From Tetragenococcus sp. (GTDB lineage: Bacteria; Bacillota; Bacilli; Lactobacillales; Enterococcaceae): 37,091 bases of DNA. The translations under genes and the position numbers were made by a program. Positions 17,358-27,021 of this stretch are shown here, piece after piece. The stretch covers positions 1-37,091 of the forward strand of contig JAKDZT010000007.1 of the NCBI GenBank assembly GCA_030462125.1. The letters are read 5' to 3'. The notes beneath the pieces were generated by a model. It was not told the origin of the DNA and made no database searches. It saw only the letters and a program-made list of their open reading frames with translations. Every line of letters starts with the position of its first letter. Positions within the stretch are counted from its first letter, which is position 1.

Positions 17358-18035
17358 TTATCTAGCTTCATGTTCTTTATAATTTCTGTTTTGTTTTAAG
17401 CTTTGTTTGGCAATAGACATTTCAACATCTAAGTCGTCTAAATCATCGGCTACAAATTTTTGATAATCGGTCGTAATTAAAGCAGCCATTTGATCGATGA
17501 TTTGGATGCTTTCTTCAATTTTATCGTAAGTGTCTCGGTTTTTAATTTCATGTTCATTAATTTCAATAAATTTATCTGTTAAATCAACTAAATTTGGCAA
17601 ATGGGTATATAAGAAGTGATTGGCTTCTGGCATGCGCTTGGGGGAATGAACGATTTCTTTAAATAAAGCCTTGGCAGCTTTGGTCGTATCGTGACGCAAA
17701 TCAACAGCTCTTAGTTTCCCACTTTTATTCATTGTTGCTTGTAGATGTTCAATTTGTTTTTTGGTTTGGTTCATCGTTTGGCGAAACATCGTAATTTCGC
17801 TATCTGACATTCCGGCGTCGATATAACTTTTTTCTCGTTTTTTTGACAATGTTGGTAGGTCACTTTCGTCATTTTTTTGCGAGTTGCCCTTTAAACCATA
17901 ATAGAGTAAGAAGCCACCAGCAATAAAAAACAATAATGGGAAGGAATCGAGTGAACCATTTCCGGAGAAAACGTTAAGTAAAAAGATGACGCCTAAAATG
18001 GTAGCAATCCATAATCCCCACTTTGATTTTTTCAT
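17358..18035 (-). CDS. xpaC: XpaC-family membrane protein
   Basis: A 225-residue protein of the family named after 5-bromo-4-chloroindolyl phosphate hydrolysis; its true function is unknown. Two hydrophobic helices near the N-terminus (about 7-23 and 31-47) anchor it in the membrane. The rest is a hydrophilic helical domain ([43 protein letters not shown]), probably cytoplasmic. The ATG follows AGGAGG. Its stop codon is 58 bp before the telA start, and telA translation signals sit in the gap, so this is a two-gene operon. It diverges from the nudix gene across about 190 bp. Confidence 0.85.
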   Translation of the reverse strand: MKKSKWGLWIATILGVIFLLNVFSGNGSLDSFPLLFFIAGGFLLYYGLKGNSQKNDESDLPTLSKKREKSYIDAGMSDSEITMFRQTMNQTKKQIEHLQATMNKSGKLRAVDLRHDTTKAAKALFKEIVHSPKRMPEANHFLYTHLPNLVDLTDKFIEINEHEIKNRDTYDKIEESIQIIDQMAALITTDYQKFVADDLDDLDVEMSIAKQSLKQNRNYKEHEAR

Positions 18036-18226
18036 TTTTTAAACCTCCTAAAAACCTCATATATAAACGTTTCTTGTCTTGATTTCTACACCTTCATTCT
18101 AGCACGATATATTCAATAAAAGAATCCGACTTACGGTGTATTTCCATAATTTAGAAAAAACATAACCTTTTATATGTTAGAATATAAGAAATTACTTAGG
18201 ATAAAAAAAGAAAGTTTGGTGAAACG

Positions 18227-18796
18227 ATGCTAAATTTTGAAGATTTTGCAGAGAAAACAATCTCTAGAAAAGAGATATTTAATGGGAAAATTATTGATGT
18301 GGCGCTAGATGATGTCAAAGTACCCAATGGTCAGACCTCTAAGCGTGAATTAGTATTTCATGCTGGTGGTGTGGGTATCATTGCGCTAACTCCCGAAAAT
18401 AAAATGGTATTTGTACGGCAGTTTAGAAAGCCATTGGAAAAAGTTATTTTAGAAATTCCAGCAGGTAAAATCGACCCTGGTGAAAATGCTCATCCAGAAG
18501 ACACTGGGAAAAGGGAATTAGAGGAGGAAACAGGTTATAAATGTAGCTCTATGAGACATCTTGCTTCCATGTATTTGTCTCCTGGTTTTTCTAATGAAAT
18601 GTTGCATATCTATCTAGCAAATGATATAAAAAAAACAGCGCATCCTAGATCACAAGATGAGGATGAATTACTCGAAATTTATGAATTAACCTTAGAGGAA
18701 GCTGAACAAGCAATCAAAGACCAAACTATTTGTGATGCCAAAACAATCTATGCGATTACTTGGTGGAAATTATTGCTTGCCCAAGGGAGTGTTTGA
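18227..18796 (+). CDS. nudF: ADP-ribose pyrophosphatase (Nudix hydrolase)
   Basis: Hydrolyses ADP-ribose to AMP and ribose-5-phosphate, recycling a reactive NAD by-product. The 189 residues carry the Nudix box GKIDPGE followed by RELEEETGY; the gap between the two halves is two residues longer than the textbook box, which I recall as common in enterococcal homologues. LEKVILEIPAGKIDPGE and SPGFSNEMLHIYLA are typical of the ADP-ribose subgroup (B. subtilis NudF/YqkG). The start ATG follows GGTGA. The next gene begins one base after its stop, and mtnN follows, so this is the first gene of a three-gene operon. Confidence 0.9.
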   Translation: MLNFEDFAEKTISRKEIFNGKIIDVALDDVKVPNGQTSKRELVFHAGGVGIIALTPENKMVFVRQFRKPLEKVILEIPAGKIDPGENAHPEDTGKRELEEETGYKCSSMRHLASMYLSPGFSNEMLHIYLANDIKKTAHPRSQDEDELLEIYELTLEEAEQAIKDQTICDAKTIYAITWWKLLLAQGSV

Positions 18797-18797
18797 T

Positions 18798-19082
18798 ATG
18801 GCAAAAGAACCACTTGTTTCCCGAGCGCAACTGCGTAAACACCGAGATGAAGAGGAAAAAGTGCAAGAACAAAATCCAAAACAAGAAGAAAAGCAATATC
18901 AGGAAGAAGAAAAAAGAATTGATAATTATTACCGAAAACAATTGAAACAAAACAAGCCGATCAATACAACGCGATCCAGTCAGAACCAACGTTCTCGCCG
19001 AATGAATAGTTTTTTGATGAAATGGATCGTTATCGTGTTTTTATTATTGGTATTGGTTTTAATGATGGTTTTCTTTTTATAA
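18798..19082 (+). CDS. small single-pass membrane protein, MacP-like
   Basis: A 94-residue protein with a very hydrophilic, Lys/Glu/Gln-rich cytoplasmic N-terminus (about 1-70, likely coiled coil or disordered) and one C-terminal transmembrane helix (about 73-94) ending at the membrane with no periplasmic tail. The track start at 18732 lies inside nudF; GGGAG precedes the ATG at 18798. Size, topology and place between a nudix gene and mtnN match streptococcal MacP, the phosphoprotein activator of penicillin-binding protein 2a. The N-terminal PLVSRAQLRKHR only loosely recalls the MacP start, so this is an inference from position and shape. Confidence 0.6.
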   Translation: MAKEPLVSRAQLRKHRDEEEKVQEQNPKQEEKQYQEEEKRIDNYYRKQLKQNKPINTTRSSQNQRSRRMNSFLMKWIVIVFLLLVLVLMMVFFL

Positions 19083-19106
19083 TTTTAGCAAAAAAGGGAG
19101 AAGCAA

Positions 19107-19799
19107 ATGAAAATAGGAATTATTGGTGCCATGGCACAAGAAGTAAAAGTTTTGACTGAATCATGCCAAGACGTAGAAAAATGGGAGAGGGCAGGAGCTA
19201 CTTTTTATTCTGGAGAGATGGCAGGCCATGAAGTTATTGTGGTGCAATCTGGTATCGGTAAAGTGTTAGCTTCACTGACTGCTAGCCTTTTAATCCAGCA
19301 ATATCAAGTGGATTTTTTAATTAACACAGGATCCGCTGGTGGGATTGGTACAGGTCTTTCGGTAGGTGATGTGGTTATTGCGGAAAAGCTAGCTTATTAT
19401 GATGTAGATGCTACGGGCTTTGGCTATGAATATGGGCAACTTCCAGGTGGAATGCCACTGTATTATGAAGCAGGCAGCCAGTTAGTTGAACAAATCGCTG
19501 CTGCTGCAGAAAAATCAAACCTTTCGATTAAAAAGGGGTTAATTGTTACTGGCGACTCTTTTATTGATGATCAAACAAAAATTAGCGAAATCTTAAATCA
19601 TTTTCCATCGGCGTTGTGTTGTGAAATGGAAGGCACAGCAATCGCTCAAACCGCTCAACAGTTCAATGTCCCAGCGGTCGTTATTCGGGCGATGAGTGAT
19701 ACAGCCGATCATGCTGCAACTCAAAGTTTTGATGAATTTATTGACCAAGCGGGTCAGCGTTCTGCTGAAATGGTTATGACTTTTATTCGCTCTATTTAA
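19107..19799 (+). CDS. mtnN: 5'-methylthioadenosine/S-adenosylhomocysteine nucleosidase
   Basis: Cleaves adenine from methylthioadenosine and S-adenosylhomocysteine, feeding the activated methyl cycle and producing the LuxS substrate S-ribosylhomocysteine. The 230 residues match the family (Pfs). Catalytic landmarks are the N-terminal IGIIGAMAQEV with the acid Glu, CCEMEGTAIAQ for ribose binding, and SDTAD with the catalytic Asp. The ATG follows GGGAGAAG. It ends the nudF/MacP-like/mtnN operon at a terminator that also serves the opposing pepO. Confidence 0.96.
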   Translation: MKIGIIGAMAQEVKVLTESCQDVEKWERAGATFYSGEMAGHEVIVVQSGIGKVLASLTASLLIQQYQVDFLINTGSAGGIGTGLSVGDVVIAEKLAYYDVDATGFGYEYGQLPGGMPLYYEAGSQLVEQIAAAAEKSNLSIKKGLIVTGDSFIDDQTKISEILNHFPSALCCEMEGTAIAQTAQQFNVPAVVIRAMSDTADHAATQSFDEFIDQAGQRSAEMVMTFIRSI

Positions 19800-19809
19800 A
19801 AATGCAGAT

Positions 19810-19856
19810 AAAAAGAACGAAGACGGCAAAATGTTCTTGCTATCTTCGTTCTTTTT
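19810..19856. terminator. bidirectional terminator between mtnN and pepO
   Basis: A perfect 14-bp inverted repeat AAAAAGAACGAAGA/TCTTCGTTCTTTTT with a 19-nt loop; T-runs on both strands. Confidence 0.9.
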
Positions 19857-19867
19857 ACTAGTTAAAA

Positions 19868-21760
19868 TCACCAAATTCTCACACGATTTTCTGGTTTGCG
19901 ATACATTTGATCTGTCGGATGAATATCAAAAACAGTAAAGAAATCATCTAAGTTTTGTAATTGAACATTGGCCCGCAATTTTGCTGGGGCGTGCACATCA
20001 ATAGCGAGTAGTAGTTGTTGATATTGTTCTTTAGCTTTTGTACGCCAAATTTTCGCCCAGTTAGAAAAGAAAGCTTCTAAATCAGTTTCTTGCTCATTTT
20101 TTGCTGCTTCTAAAGCACAACTTAAACCCCCAGCATCAGCGATGTTTTCCGAAACAGTTAATTTACCATTAACAGTTCCGCCCGCAATCTCTAAGCCGTC
20201 AAATTCATCAATCATATCTTGTGCCAAATCTTCAAAATGTGCTAGATCTTCTTTGGTCCACCAATTATTCATATTCCCGTATTCATCAAACTTAGCGCCA
20301 TTATTATCAAAAGCATGAGAAATTTCATGAGCAATGACAGCACCAATCCCGCCATAATTAGCGCTTGCTGATTGTTCAAGACTATAAAATGGTGCTTGTA
20401 AAATAGCAGCAGGGAAAACAATTATGTTTAATGAGCCATTATAATAAGCGTTGACTGTAGAAGCGGCCATTTCCCACTCCTTACGATCTACAGGCTGTTT
20501 AAATTTCTTGAAATTATCTACTCGCTTGAGTTGTGAAAAGCGACGAACATTAGCTACCAAGGAGTCTTCTTTATTAGTTACCAATTTTTCATAAACAGCT
20601 GGAATTTTATCAGGATAACCTACATTAATTCCAATTTTATCTAATTTCAAAATGGCTTTTTCTTTCGTTGCTTCGCCTAGCCAATTATTTTGTTTTAAGC
20701 GATTTTTATAAACTTGGATCATGGAATGAACCATATGTTCGACATCTTGTTTGGCTTTTGTACCAAAGTATTTCTTGCCGTAATAAAGACCAATGATTTG
20801 ATCAAATTGACCTAAAGTTAAATGAAAAGCTGCTTTTTCTTGTGATGGAAGTTCTGAAATACCGGATAAACTACGGCGATACAGACTTCCTGTTTGGCGA
20901 AACTCTTCGCTTAAATAGTTAGCGTAAGAAACGACTGTTAATGCATACATCCAACTTTTTAGTAAAGGTAGATGCCCTTGGGAAACGAAAGTATTAAAAT
21001 GTTCGAAGTAATAGGGTTCTGTGACGATTACTTGTTCGACTGGTTCATCAAATAGTTCTTTAAAAGCAACTTCAAAGTCGATTTGCTCGGAATAAGCAGT
21101 GACTGTTTTACGATCACGTGGATTGTAGATTTTACTGAAGTCCGCGCTTTCCTCGGCATTGCGCACATAAGGAACCAAACTACGGTCAAAAGCTAAAGCT
21201 TGTTCTGCGATTGTTTCACTTTCTGATTGACTACAGCCAGTTAATTTCAATAGCTTAACGACCATTTCAAAAAAGACTTGCAGTAATTTTTCTCCTTGCT
21301 GATTTTCATCTTCATAATAGGTTTTATCCGGTAAAATCAAAGAAGCAGGCGCAAGGTATAGTGTGTGTTCTTGCGTATTTTTCATATCTGCGTCGACAAA
21401 AAATTCAAATGGCAAAGGCAGGCCTTCTTTAAGCCAACTAGCTAGTTGTTGATTGAGGTTTTCATAGCTATTAATAGCTTGAATTCGATCAAGTAAATCT
21501 TTGATAGGCGCTGCTTTTAATGCATTTCTTTTATCATAGTCATTTGCTAAGCGATAGAAAGCGGCGGCTTCTTGTAAATTTTTATCTGGAATTTTATCCT
21601 CAGAAGAAGCCATTTCCTTTAGTTCACCCATTAAAAGCTGTTCAATACCTTCGTCTAATTCTTGAAATCCGCCAGTTGCGGGTTTATCGGCTGGTATTTC
21701 TGCTTTTTGCAGCCAATCTTCATTCATTGCTTCATAAAAATCATCTTTTAAATTTGCCAA
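19868..21760 (-). CDS. pepO: M13-family endopeptidase PepO
   Basis: A zinc metallo-endopeptidase of the neprilysin family that cleaves oligopeptides; in lactic acid bacteria it is part of peptide utilisation. The zinc motif HEISH (near residue 477) lies in VIAHEISHAFDNNGAKFDEYGN, the second zinc ligand is in ENIADAGG, and the C-terminus RVRIW is the family ending. The long ORF starts at 21814, but GGAGGG lies six bases before a TTG at 21760 (reading M-ANLKDDFYEAMN), giving 630 residues, the normal PepO length. No signal peptide is seen, so it is intracellular. It stands alone on the minus strand, divergent from the papain-fold gene. Confidence 0.93.
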   Translation of the reverse strand: MANLKDDFYEAMNEDWLQKAEIPADKPATGGFQELDEGIEQLLMGELKEMASSEDKIPDKNLQEAAAFYRLANDYDKRNALKAAPIKDLLDRIQAINSYENLNQQLASWLKEGLPLPFEFFVDADMKNTQEHTLYLAPASLILPDKTYYEDENQQGEKLLQVFFEMVVKLLKLTGCSQSESETIAEQALAFDRSLVPYVRNAEESADFSKIYNPRDRKTVTAYSEQIDFEVAFKELFDEPVEQVIVTEPYYFEHFNTFVSQGHLPLLKSWMYALTVVSYANYLSEEFRQTGSLYRRSLSGISELPSQEKAAFHLTLGQFDQIIGLYYGKKYFGTKAKQDVEHMVHSMIQVYKNRLKQNNWLGEATKEKAILKLDKIGINVGYPDKIPAVYEKLVTNKEDSLVANVRRFSQLKRVDNFKKFKQPVDRKEWEMAASTVNAYYNGSLNIIVFPAAILQAPFYSLEQSASANYGGIGAVIAHEISHAFDNNGAKFDEYGNMNNWWTKEDLAHFEDLAQDMIDEFDGLEIAGGTVNGKLTVSENIADAGGLSCALEAAKNEQETDLEAFFSNWAKIWRTKAKEQYQQLLLAIDVHAPAKLRANVQLQNLDDFFTVFDIHPTDQMYRKPENRVRIW

Positions 21761-21820
21761 TTTTTTCCCTCCGTTCATGTTATTAATTATGATACAAATA
21801 AAAATAAGAAACAAGCCTCT

Positions 21821-21944
21821 TGACCTCGTAAATACGAAATCGTAGCTGCGCTTTAGGTCATAAGTTCAGCAAAGAAGGGACCAGAAATGAAGTTTCTATC
21901 CCTAAGTTCAACAAAGAAGATTCCGCAATAGTAGTGAAGTTAGC
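21821..21944. repeat. Array D: possible 40-42 bp repeat cluster
   Basis: Two clear copies starting TAAGTTCAGCAAAGAAG (21861) and TAAGTTCAACAAAGAAG (21903), 42 bp apart, the second closing with TGAAGTTAGC, an imperfect inverse of CTAAGTTCA. A 40-bp unit just before (21821-21860) is bounded by TGACCT and AGGTCA and contains its own inverted segment but differs in sequence. The cluster is weaker than arrays A-C. It lies between divergent pepO and the papain-fold gene. Confidence 0.55.
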
Positions 21945-21972
21945 TAAAATGACTTTTTATTAAAAAATATTG

Positions 21973-21978
21973 TATAAT
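21973..21978 (+). promoter_or_regulatory. -10 element of the papain-fold gene
   Basis: A perfect TATAAT 22 bp before the ATG. The region 17-18 bp upstream (ATGACTT) is a weak -35. Confidence 0.5.
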
Positions 21979-21999
21979 AATGAGAAAAGGAAGGTAGCT

Positions 22000-22539
22000 A
22001 TGTTAAAAGATCAGTGGATTGGGATAACGTCCGATAAGTTCAAATCTTATAAAAATTGGACTACACCTCAAGGTGGTTTATGTGGCACTTATGCGGCCAG
22101 TGTATTTATCGCTTTTTATCAAGATAATTTAGATGATACGATCATCCCTCGTTTTATCCGCCCTAAAAATAGTAAAGATAAAAGGAATTTGGTCCATTAT
22201 TTACGTCTATTTATTCAAAAACGTGGACTGCCAACAATTGCTTATCAAGTAGCACATGGTTTATCAAGCTATTTTTCTTATTTTAACCTTAACTATCGGG
22301 CACGTGCGACAATGGTTGGTGGTTGGCAACGTGTGATCAAAAGAATTGACCAAGGAAAACCGGTAATTGTCGGGTTAAATAAACTATTAGGTAGCACCTA
22401 TGGCAATCATTGGGTAGTTGCTTACGCTTATAAAGAAACAGCTGATGGGAAACGCTATTTAAAAATCCATGATAACTGGGGAAACTATCAGAAAGTTATT
22501 CCGGCAAAGTGGATAAATGGAACGATTTCCTTGCCTTGA
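22000..22539 (+). CDS. papain-fold (C39-like) cysteine peptidase family protein
   Basis: A 179-residue protein with the order of catalytic residues of the C39-like papain fold: Cys28 in QGGLCGTYAAS, His137 in YGNHWVVAYAY, and Asp158/Asn159 in KIHDNWGNY. KPVIVGLNKL before the His is the usual strand of this fold. No signal peptide, membrane helix or partner ABC transporter is visible, so it appears to be a free-standing cytoplasmic protein, or one exported by an unseen route. Substrate unknown. The ATG at 22000 follows AAGGAAGG; the ten extra track residues overlap the promoter. prs follows with its own promoter. Confidence 0.7.
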   Translation: MLKDQWIGITSDKFKSYKNWTTPQGGLCGTYAASVFIAFYQDNLDDTIIPRFIRPKNSKDKRNLVHYLRLFIQKRGLPTIAYQVAHGLSSYFSYFNLNYRARATMVGGWQRVIKRIDQGKPVIVGLNKLLGSTYGNHWVVAYAYKETADGKRYLKIHDNWGNYQKVIPAKWINGTISLP

Positions 22540-22559
22540 GTCTTATGGTAAACTAAAAT
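22531..22559 (+). promoter_or_regulatory. prs promoter
   Basis: TTGCCT, a 17-bp spacer, then TAAAAT. The -35 lies in the last codons of the preceding gene. Confidence 0.45.
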
Positions 22560-22601
22560 AAGAATGTGTTAAAAGAAAAAATATTTAAATTGGAGGCACT
22601 C

Positions 22602-23573
22602 ATGGACGCTAAGTATGAAGACGAATCGTTGAAATTTTTTAGTTTGAACGGAAATATCCCATTGGCAGAAAAAGTAGCTCAAGTTTTTGGTACTGAATTA
22701 GGGGAATGTACGATTAAAAGTTTCAGCGACGGTGAGATTTCGATCAGTATTGAGGAGAGTGTACGCGGGGTAGATACTTTTATCATCCAAGCGACAAATA
22801 AACCAGTCAATGATTACTATATGGAGTTATTGATTATGATTGATGCGATGAAACGAGCTAGCGCTAAAACAATTAGTGTTGTTTTGCCTTATTATGCTTA
22901 TGCACGGCAAGACCGTACGGCGCGCCCTCACGAACCGATTACAGCCAAATTGATTGCTAACCTGATTGTTGAAGCGGGTGCTACTCGTGTATTAACACTC
23001 GATCTACATACTGTACAAGTGCAAGGTTTTTTTGATATTCCGGTAGATAATTTATTTACGATGCCACTATTTGCACAATATTATCGAGAAAAAGGGATGT
23101 TTGGCGATGATTACGTGGTTGTTTCCCCTAAAAATAGCGGGGTTCAGCGAGCACGAAGCTTAGCTGAGTATTTAGATACGACTATCGCTATCGTCGATCA
23201 AGGAGAAACCGAAACAGATGAAGGTTACGTGATTGGCGATGTTCAGAATAGGAATTGTATTTTAGTGGACGATATTTTAAACTCTGGAGAGACTCTGGCT
23301 AAAGCTAGTGAGCTATTAAAAGCAAATGGCGCCAAAGAGATTAACGCATGTGTTTCTCATGCTTTGCTTTCTGGTAGAGCCAAAGAAACACTGGAACAAT
23401 CAGCAATTACTGATATTTGTGTCACAGATTCTTGTTTAACTGAAGAAAGTCGTCACCCGCGAAATATTACTTATATTACTTGCGCGAAACTTCTAGGCGA
23501 AGCAGTTAAACGGATCCATGAAGATATTCCAATGAGTCCATTGTTTAATAAGGTGGACAAAGACTTTTTGTAG
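22602..23573 (+). CDS. prs: Ribose-phosphate pyrophosphokinase (Prs2-type)
   Basis: Makes phosphoribosyl pyrophosphate from ribose-5-phosphate and ATP for purine, pyrimidine, histidine and NAD synthesis. The 323 residues show FSDGEISISIEES, YYAYARQDRTARPHEPITAKL (ATP loop) and DLHTVQVQGFFDIPVDNLF. The PRPP-binding loop is DDILNSGET and the upstream motif SPKNSGVQRARSLAEYLD, where B. subtilis Prs has DDIIDTAGT and SPDHGG. From memory these changes match the streptococcal second paralogue (Prs2), so this is probably not the only prs in the genome. The ATG at 22602 follows GGAGG; the track start has no ribosome site. It ends at a strong hairpin. Confidence 0.9.
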   Translation: MDAKYEDESLKFFSLNGNIPLAEKVAQVFGTELGECTIKSFSDGEISISIEESVRGVDTFIIQATNKPVNDYYMELLIMIDAMKRASAKTISVVLPYYAYARQDRTARPHEPITAKLIANLIVEAGATRVLTLDLHTVQVQGFFDIPVDNLFTMPLFAQYYREKGMFGDDYVVVSPKNSGVQRARSLAEYLDTTIAIVDQGETETDEGYVIGDVQNRNCILVDDILNSGETLAKASELLKANGAKEINACVSHALLSGRAKETLEQSAITDICVTDSCLTEESRHPRNITYITCAKLLGEAVKRIHEDIPMSPLFNKVDKDFL

Positions 23574-23579
23574 TAAGTA

Positions 23580-23620
23580 ACCAATGAGAAAACGATTTTT
23601 GTTTTTTCATTGGTATTTTT
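23580..23620 (+). terminator. prs terminator
   Basis: ACCAATGAgAAAAC pairs with GTTTTTTCATTGGT, followed by ATTTTT. Confidence 0.88.
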
Positions 23621-23659
23621 CACAATGACGATTGAATTTATAAAAAAGAAGGTGAGAAA

Positions 23660-24820
23660 ATGGTTTATTTAGATCATGCAGCAACAACGCCTATGCATCC
23701 GGACGTTATTGCAGAAATGACTCAGGTAATGGAAGAAACTTTTGGTAATCCATCCAGTATTCACCAATACGGACGTAGCGGCCAAACAAAGTTAGAAAAC
23801 GCGCGTCAAACGATTGCAGATAGCTTGCGAGTAAAACCACATGAAATTATTTTTAATAGCGGCGGAACAGAAAGCGATAATACGGCCTTAGTTGAGACAG
23901 CTTTCGCAAAACAAGTGCAAGGAAAGCATATTATTACGACAGCAGTTGAACACCCCTCTATTTTAAATACGGCTCAATACTTAGAAAAATTAGGATTTGA
24001 AGTAACGTATCTACCAGTGGACGAAAACGGTCAGTTGGATATTGATGAAGTCAAAAAGGCTTTGCGTTCGGATACGATTTTAGTTTCTGTCATGATGGCA
24101 AATAATGAAACCGGAAATCTTTTTCCGATTGCTGAAATAGGCGAATTGTTGCAAGATCATCCAGCTATTTTTCATACGGATGCTGTCCAATCTTACGGCA
24201 AAGTTGCGGTGTATCCTGAAGAATTACAAGTGGATTTGTTGAGTGTGTCGGCTCATAAGTTCAATGGTCCTAAAGGTGTTGGCTTTTTATACAAACGAGA
24301 CGGTATTTCACTTCCAACCCTTTTACATGGCGGTGAACAAGAAGAAAAGCGACGGGCAGGTACGCAAAATCTACCTGGTATCTGCGGAATGGCCAAAGCA
24401 ATTGAATTATTGCCACCAGAAACTCAAACAGCGAATCAAGAAAAGTATCAGACATTTGCTAGCAAGTTATTAGATGACTTGACTGCTTATGGGATTGAGT
24501 ATCGATTAAACGGAGATCCAGCAAATAAATTGTCCCATGTATTGAATTTGCAATTTCCTGGGATTTCGAATGATTTGTTACTGATGCAGTTAGATTTAAA
24601 AGGCTTTGCGATCTCTACTGGATCGGCTTGTACAGCAGGAAATGTTGAACCTTCTCACGTGCTTGAAGCAATGTATGGTAAGGATGCTGCAGCTATTGAC
24701 GAATCTGTCCGGATTAGTTTTGGTTATGGAAATACGCAAGAAGAAATCGATCGGTTTGCCAAAACAATCATTGATACGATCCAACGTTTAAAACAAAGAG
24801 AGTCTAGCAAAATCAGTTGA
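23660..24820 (+). CDS. Cysteine desulfurase (IscS/NifS-like)
   Basis: A pyridoxal-phosphate enzyme that takes sulfur from cysteine as a protein persulfide. In the 386 residues, the PLP lysine is Lys200 in SVSAHKFNGPKGVGF, His98 lies in TAVEHPS, and the sulfur-carrying Cys324 is in the loop STGSACTAG. It belongs to group I (IscS-like) and not the SufS type. No SUF or ISC scaffold genes are nearby. Instead DUF1831 and mnmA follow, so its likely job is to supply sulfur for tRNA 2-thiouridine, as YrvO does for MnmA in B. subtilis. The ATG follows AAGGTGAG. Confidence 0.93.
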   Translation: MVYLDHAATTPMHPDVIAEMTQVMEETFGNPSSIHQYGRSGQTKLENARQTIADSLRVKPHEIIFNSGGTESDNTALVETAFAKQVQGKHIITTAVEHPSILNTAQYLEKLGFEVTYLPVDENGQLDIDEVKKALRSDTILVSVMMANNETGNLFPIAEIGELLQDHPAIFHTDAVQSYGKVAVYPEELQVDLLSVSAHKFNGPKGVGFLYKRDGISLPTLLHGGEQEEKRRAGTQNLPGICGMAKAIELLPPETQTANQEKYQTFASKLLDDLTAYGIEYRLNGDPANKLSHVLNLQFPGISNDLLLMQLDLKGFAISTGSACTAGNVEPSHVLEAMYGKDAAAIDESVRISFGYGNTQEEIDRFAKTIIDTIQRLKQRESSKIS

Positions 24821-24863
24821 TAGCCTTTATAATAAAGACAAAAGCAATTGACGAGGTGAAATA

Positions 24864-25202
24864 ATGGCGTTTCAAGAAACAGCGACAGTTTTAGGCGCAA
24901 GTACTACGTATAAATTGGCATCTACGGCTAAAAGATACACTTTACGTGATAATGGGTTTACTGAAACTTCTAGTGGCAATTTCCAACTGATTCGACCACT
25001 CGAAGCAACCCCACAGAGTAAAGAAGGGTTTAAGTTAAAAATTACCGTAGATAAAAACATTCAAAAATTAAAGATGTCAGTTACAACAGCCAATGGCTTA
25101 AAAGCAGTCAACATTTTTAAAAATAAAAATGAGTTGCTGCAAGAACAATTTTATTTTTTGATGGATAGTTTTATAGAACGTGGTTTGTTTGAAAAAGTTT
25201 AA
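24864..25202 (+). CDS. DUF1831 family protein
   Basis: A 112-residue soluble protein matching, as I recall it, the DUF1831 family (opening MAFQETATVLGASTTYKLA, then KRYTLRDNGFTETSSGNFQLIRPLE). The family is found in Lactobacillales, often next to a cysteine desulfurase. No cysteines or catalytic motifs are visible; the fold looks like a small alpha/beta domain. Lying 43 bp after the desulfurase and before mnmA, it may be an accessory factor in sulfur transfer, which is inference from gene order. GAGGTG precedes the ATG, and a terminator follows the stop. Confidence 0.8.
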   Translation: MAFQETATVLGASTTYKLASTAKRYTLRDNGFTETSSGNFQLIRPLEATPQSKEGFKLKITVDKNIQKLKMSVTTANGLKAVNIFKNKNELLQEQFYFLMDSFIERGLFEKV

Positions 25203-25207
25203 AATGA

Positions 25208-26494
<1,287 letters not shown>

Positions 26495-26503
26495 TAGTAA
26501 GTA

Positions 26504-26535
26504 GAGGTTGGTGACTTTTTTGTCCCAGCCTTTTT
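26504..26535 (+). terminator. mnmA terminator
   Basis: GAGGTTGGtGAC pairs imperfectly with GTCCCAGCC around a T loop, followed by TTTTT. Confidence 0.65.
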
Positions 26536-26643
26536 GCTATGGAATAGCGAGTCTTGCGGTCTATTTTTTCACAAGCTGATTCATTGCAACTTCCTTTAAA
26601 ACTAAATACGATTAGCCTAGAAAGTAATTTAAGGAGTGAGTTT

Positions 26644-27021
26644 ATGTATCAAGTAGTGACCATGTATGGCGATAATGAACCATGGTGGTTTTTTGAAGAG
26701 TGGGAAGAGGATATACAAGAAGAGACCAGCTTTTTGTCATTAGAAGATGCGGAACGTTTCTTTCAAGAAAAATGGGATTTAATTTGTAAAAATTATACAT
26801 ATATCAATGCTAAGACCAATTTCTTAAGTGCTTTCTGGAATGATGGGGAAGAACGCTGGTGTGAAGAATGTGACGATGATTTGCAGCAATATAAAGGATT
26901 GGCATTGTTAAAAGATCATCAGCCACTTACAATCGAAAGTGAAAGGAAATTTTATGAAGCAACTAATTCTAGCGGAAAAACCAAGCGTTGCCAAAGACCT
27001 GAGCAAAGTATTAGGAGCTAA
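26644..27021 (+). CDS. DUF1033 family protein
   Basis: A 125-residue acidic soluble protein matching DUF1033 (opening MYQVVTMYGDNEPWWFFEEWEEDI, and the Cys-containing FWNDGEERWCEECDDDLQQYKGLALL). Function unknown; the family is largely restricted to Lactobacillales and rich in Trp. The true ATG at 26644 follows AGGAGTG; the track extends 30 codons too far upstream. Its last 68 bases overlap the start of topB in another frame. The overlapped C-terminus (FYEATNSSGKTKRCQ) resembles the normal Lys/Arg/Cys-containing tail of relatives as I recall them, so the overlap looks genuine rather than a frameshift. Confidence 0.8.
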   Translation: MYQVVTMYGDNEPWWFFEEWEEDIQEETSFLSLEDAERFFQEKWDLICKNYTYINAKTNFLSAFWNDGEERWCEECDDDLQQYKGLALLKDHQPLTIESERKFYEATNSSGKTKRCQRPEQSIRS

